Below the pieces are notes generated by a model that worked only from the letters and a program-made list of their open reading frames with translations, was not told the origin of the DNA and searched no databases. From Gilliamella sp. Lep-s35 (GTDB taxonomy: Bacteria > Pseudomonadota > Gammaproteobacteria > Enterobacterales > Orbaceae), in NCBI RefSeq assembly GCF_009795845.1, contig NZ_WTEX01000011.1:1-64000 (forward strand): a stretch of DNA of 64,000 nucleotides. The letters are read 5' to 3'. Positions 63,447-64,000 of the stretch are shown here, piece by piece (the stretch's first letter is position 1; each line of letters opens with the position of its first letter). Position numbers and translations under genes: made by a program.

Positions 63447-64000
63447 TCAACGATGATTTAGATATAATGCATCTAAAATATATCGTAATTGGTTAACATC
63501 CAATTGTCCTGGTGCCGATGCATTTTTAGCTGCCCCAAAGGTCATTGCTGAACCAAATGTCGTTCCGGCAATACGACTAATAGCGCCAAGCCCTGCCATA
63601 GACATGGTGATAATCGGTTTTGTTGCGTATTTTTCGTTCATTTCAGTGGTGGCGGCAAGTAAAGTTAAAACATCATTCGTTGTTTGTGGCATAACGGCAA
63701 TTTTAGGAATATCCGCGCCTAAATCTTGCATTTTTTTTAATCGATTAATAATTTCGCTTTTTGGCGGTGTTTTTTCAAAATCGTGGTTTGATGCTACAAC
63801 AAAGACCTGATTGTTATGGGCAATATCAATAATATCTTTTACATAATCATCATCAATAAATGCTTCAACATCAATTAGATCAACAAGCCCACTACAGGCC
63901 ATGTCTTTATTTAATTGAATATAAGAGGATAACGGCCAAGGTTTTACTCCACCTTCATTTGCCGTTCTAAAGGTGAATAAAAGGGGTTTATTGGGTAATA
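63447..64000 (-). CDS. aroD: 3-dehydroquinate dehydratase, type I (C-terminal part)
   Basis: AroD dehydrates 3-dehydroquinate to 3-dehydroshikimate, the substrate of AroE in this window. The gene runs off the right edge; the reading frame continues open through 64000, where it encodes [12 protein letters not shown], a conserved part of the barrel. Downstream come VDLIDVEAF, the catalytic histidine in [13 protein letters not shown], and the Schiff-base lysine in [11 protein letters not shown]. The C-terminal [25 protein letters not shown] is typical. About two-thirds of a usual 250-residue protein is present. Confidence 0.93.
   Translation of the reverse strand, partial: LPNKPLLFTFRTANEGGVKPWPLSSYIQLNKDMACSGLVDLIDVEAFIDDDYVKDIIDIAHNNQVFVVASNHDFEKTPPKSEIINRLKKMQDLGADIPKIAVMPQTTNDVLTLLAATTEMNEKYATKPIITMSMAGLGAISRIAGTTFGSAMTFGAAKNASAPGQLDVNQLRYILDALYLNHR

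Overview
The window reads as chromosomal DNA of an AT-rich gammaproteobacterium. Supporting this are enterobacterial gene orders (lpoA-yraN-diaA, rpsP-rimM-trmD-rplS, yibN-secB-gpsA, glnA-glnL-glnG, cra next to fruBKA), proteins close to E. coli sequences (GyrA, GltB, GltD, DksA, GlnA), about one-third GC in most genes, many PTS genes and eroded insertion sequences. Together these suggest a host-associated fermenter of the Orbaceae (Gilliamella-like). That assignment is inference from memory of such genomes; no database search was run.

Layout. 1-120: 3' end of a 5S rRNA and its terminator. 316-3729: rppH-lgt-thyA (ATGA overlaps), then an LpxL-type acyltransferase. 3774-11844: rlmM, lpoA, yraN, diaA, gyrA and a dicarboxylate/glutamate symporter. 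11989-15426: rpmB-rpmG, aroE, an eroded IS481-like copy, aroL and a TM2 protein. 16096-21979: gltB-gltD, visibly richer in GC than the flanks. 22358-30691: a flavoprotein, then a sigma54 activator divergent from an operon encoding a fold-III PLP decarboxylase, an APC exchanger, an ornithine-racemase-like enzyme and a second permease. 30771-33476: marC and the rpsP operon. 33729-42030: a mannose-family PTS (manXYZ) whose usual accessory gene manO lies 5 kb away, with folK, dksA, gluQ, moaA and two IS remnants between. 42162-46395: aas-lplT-murQ. 47053-53488: gpsA, secB, yibN, and the nitrogen-control block glnA-glnL-glnG. 53707-57341: a Fur-box-preceded siderophore ABC transporter. 57466-62487: cra and fruBKA. 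62541-64000: a LOG-family hydrolase, tRNA-Asn and a truncated aroD.

How it fits together. Two sigma54 promoters with enhancer-like sites are visible. One, before glnA, matches NtrC control by the adjacent glnL-glnG pair. The other, before the decarboxylase operon, is probably driven by the divergent PAS-AAA-Fis activator. I read that operon as a D-ornithine/D-lysine route: import the L-amino acid, racemise it, decarboxylate the D-isomer to putrescine or cadaverine, and exchange the diamine out. Sugar uptake is served by two PTS systems (fructose, mannose family), and aroE, aroL and aroD supply part of the shikimate pathway.

Mobile and repeated DNA. At least four copies or remnants of one IS481-like element and one broken IS1182-like transposase are present. 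A dispersed intergenic repeat of about 48 bp, built on two GTTTCAG boxes, occurs at least five times and is not explained by any gene. No CRISPR array, prophage or classical defence system was seen.
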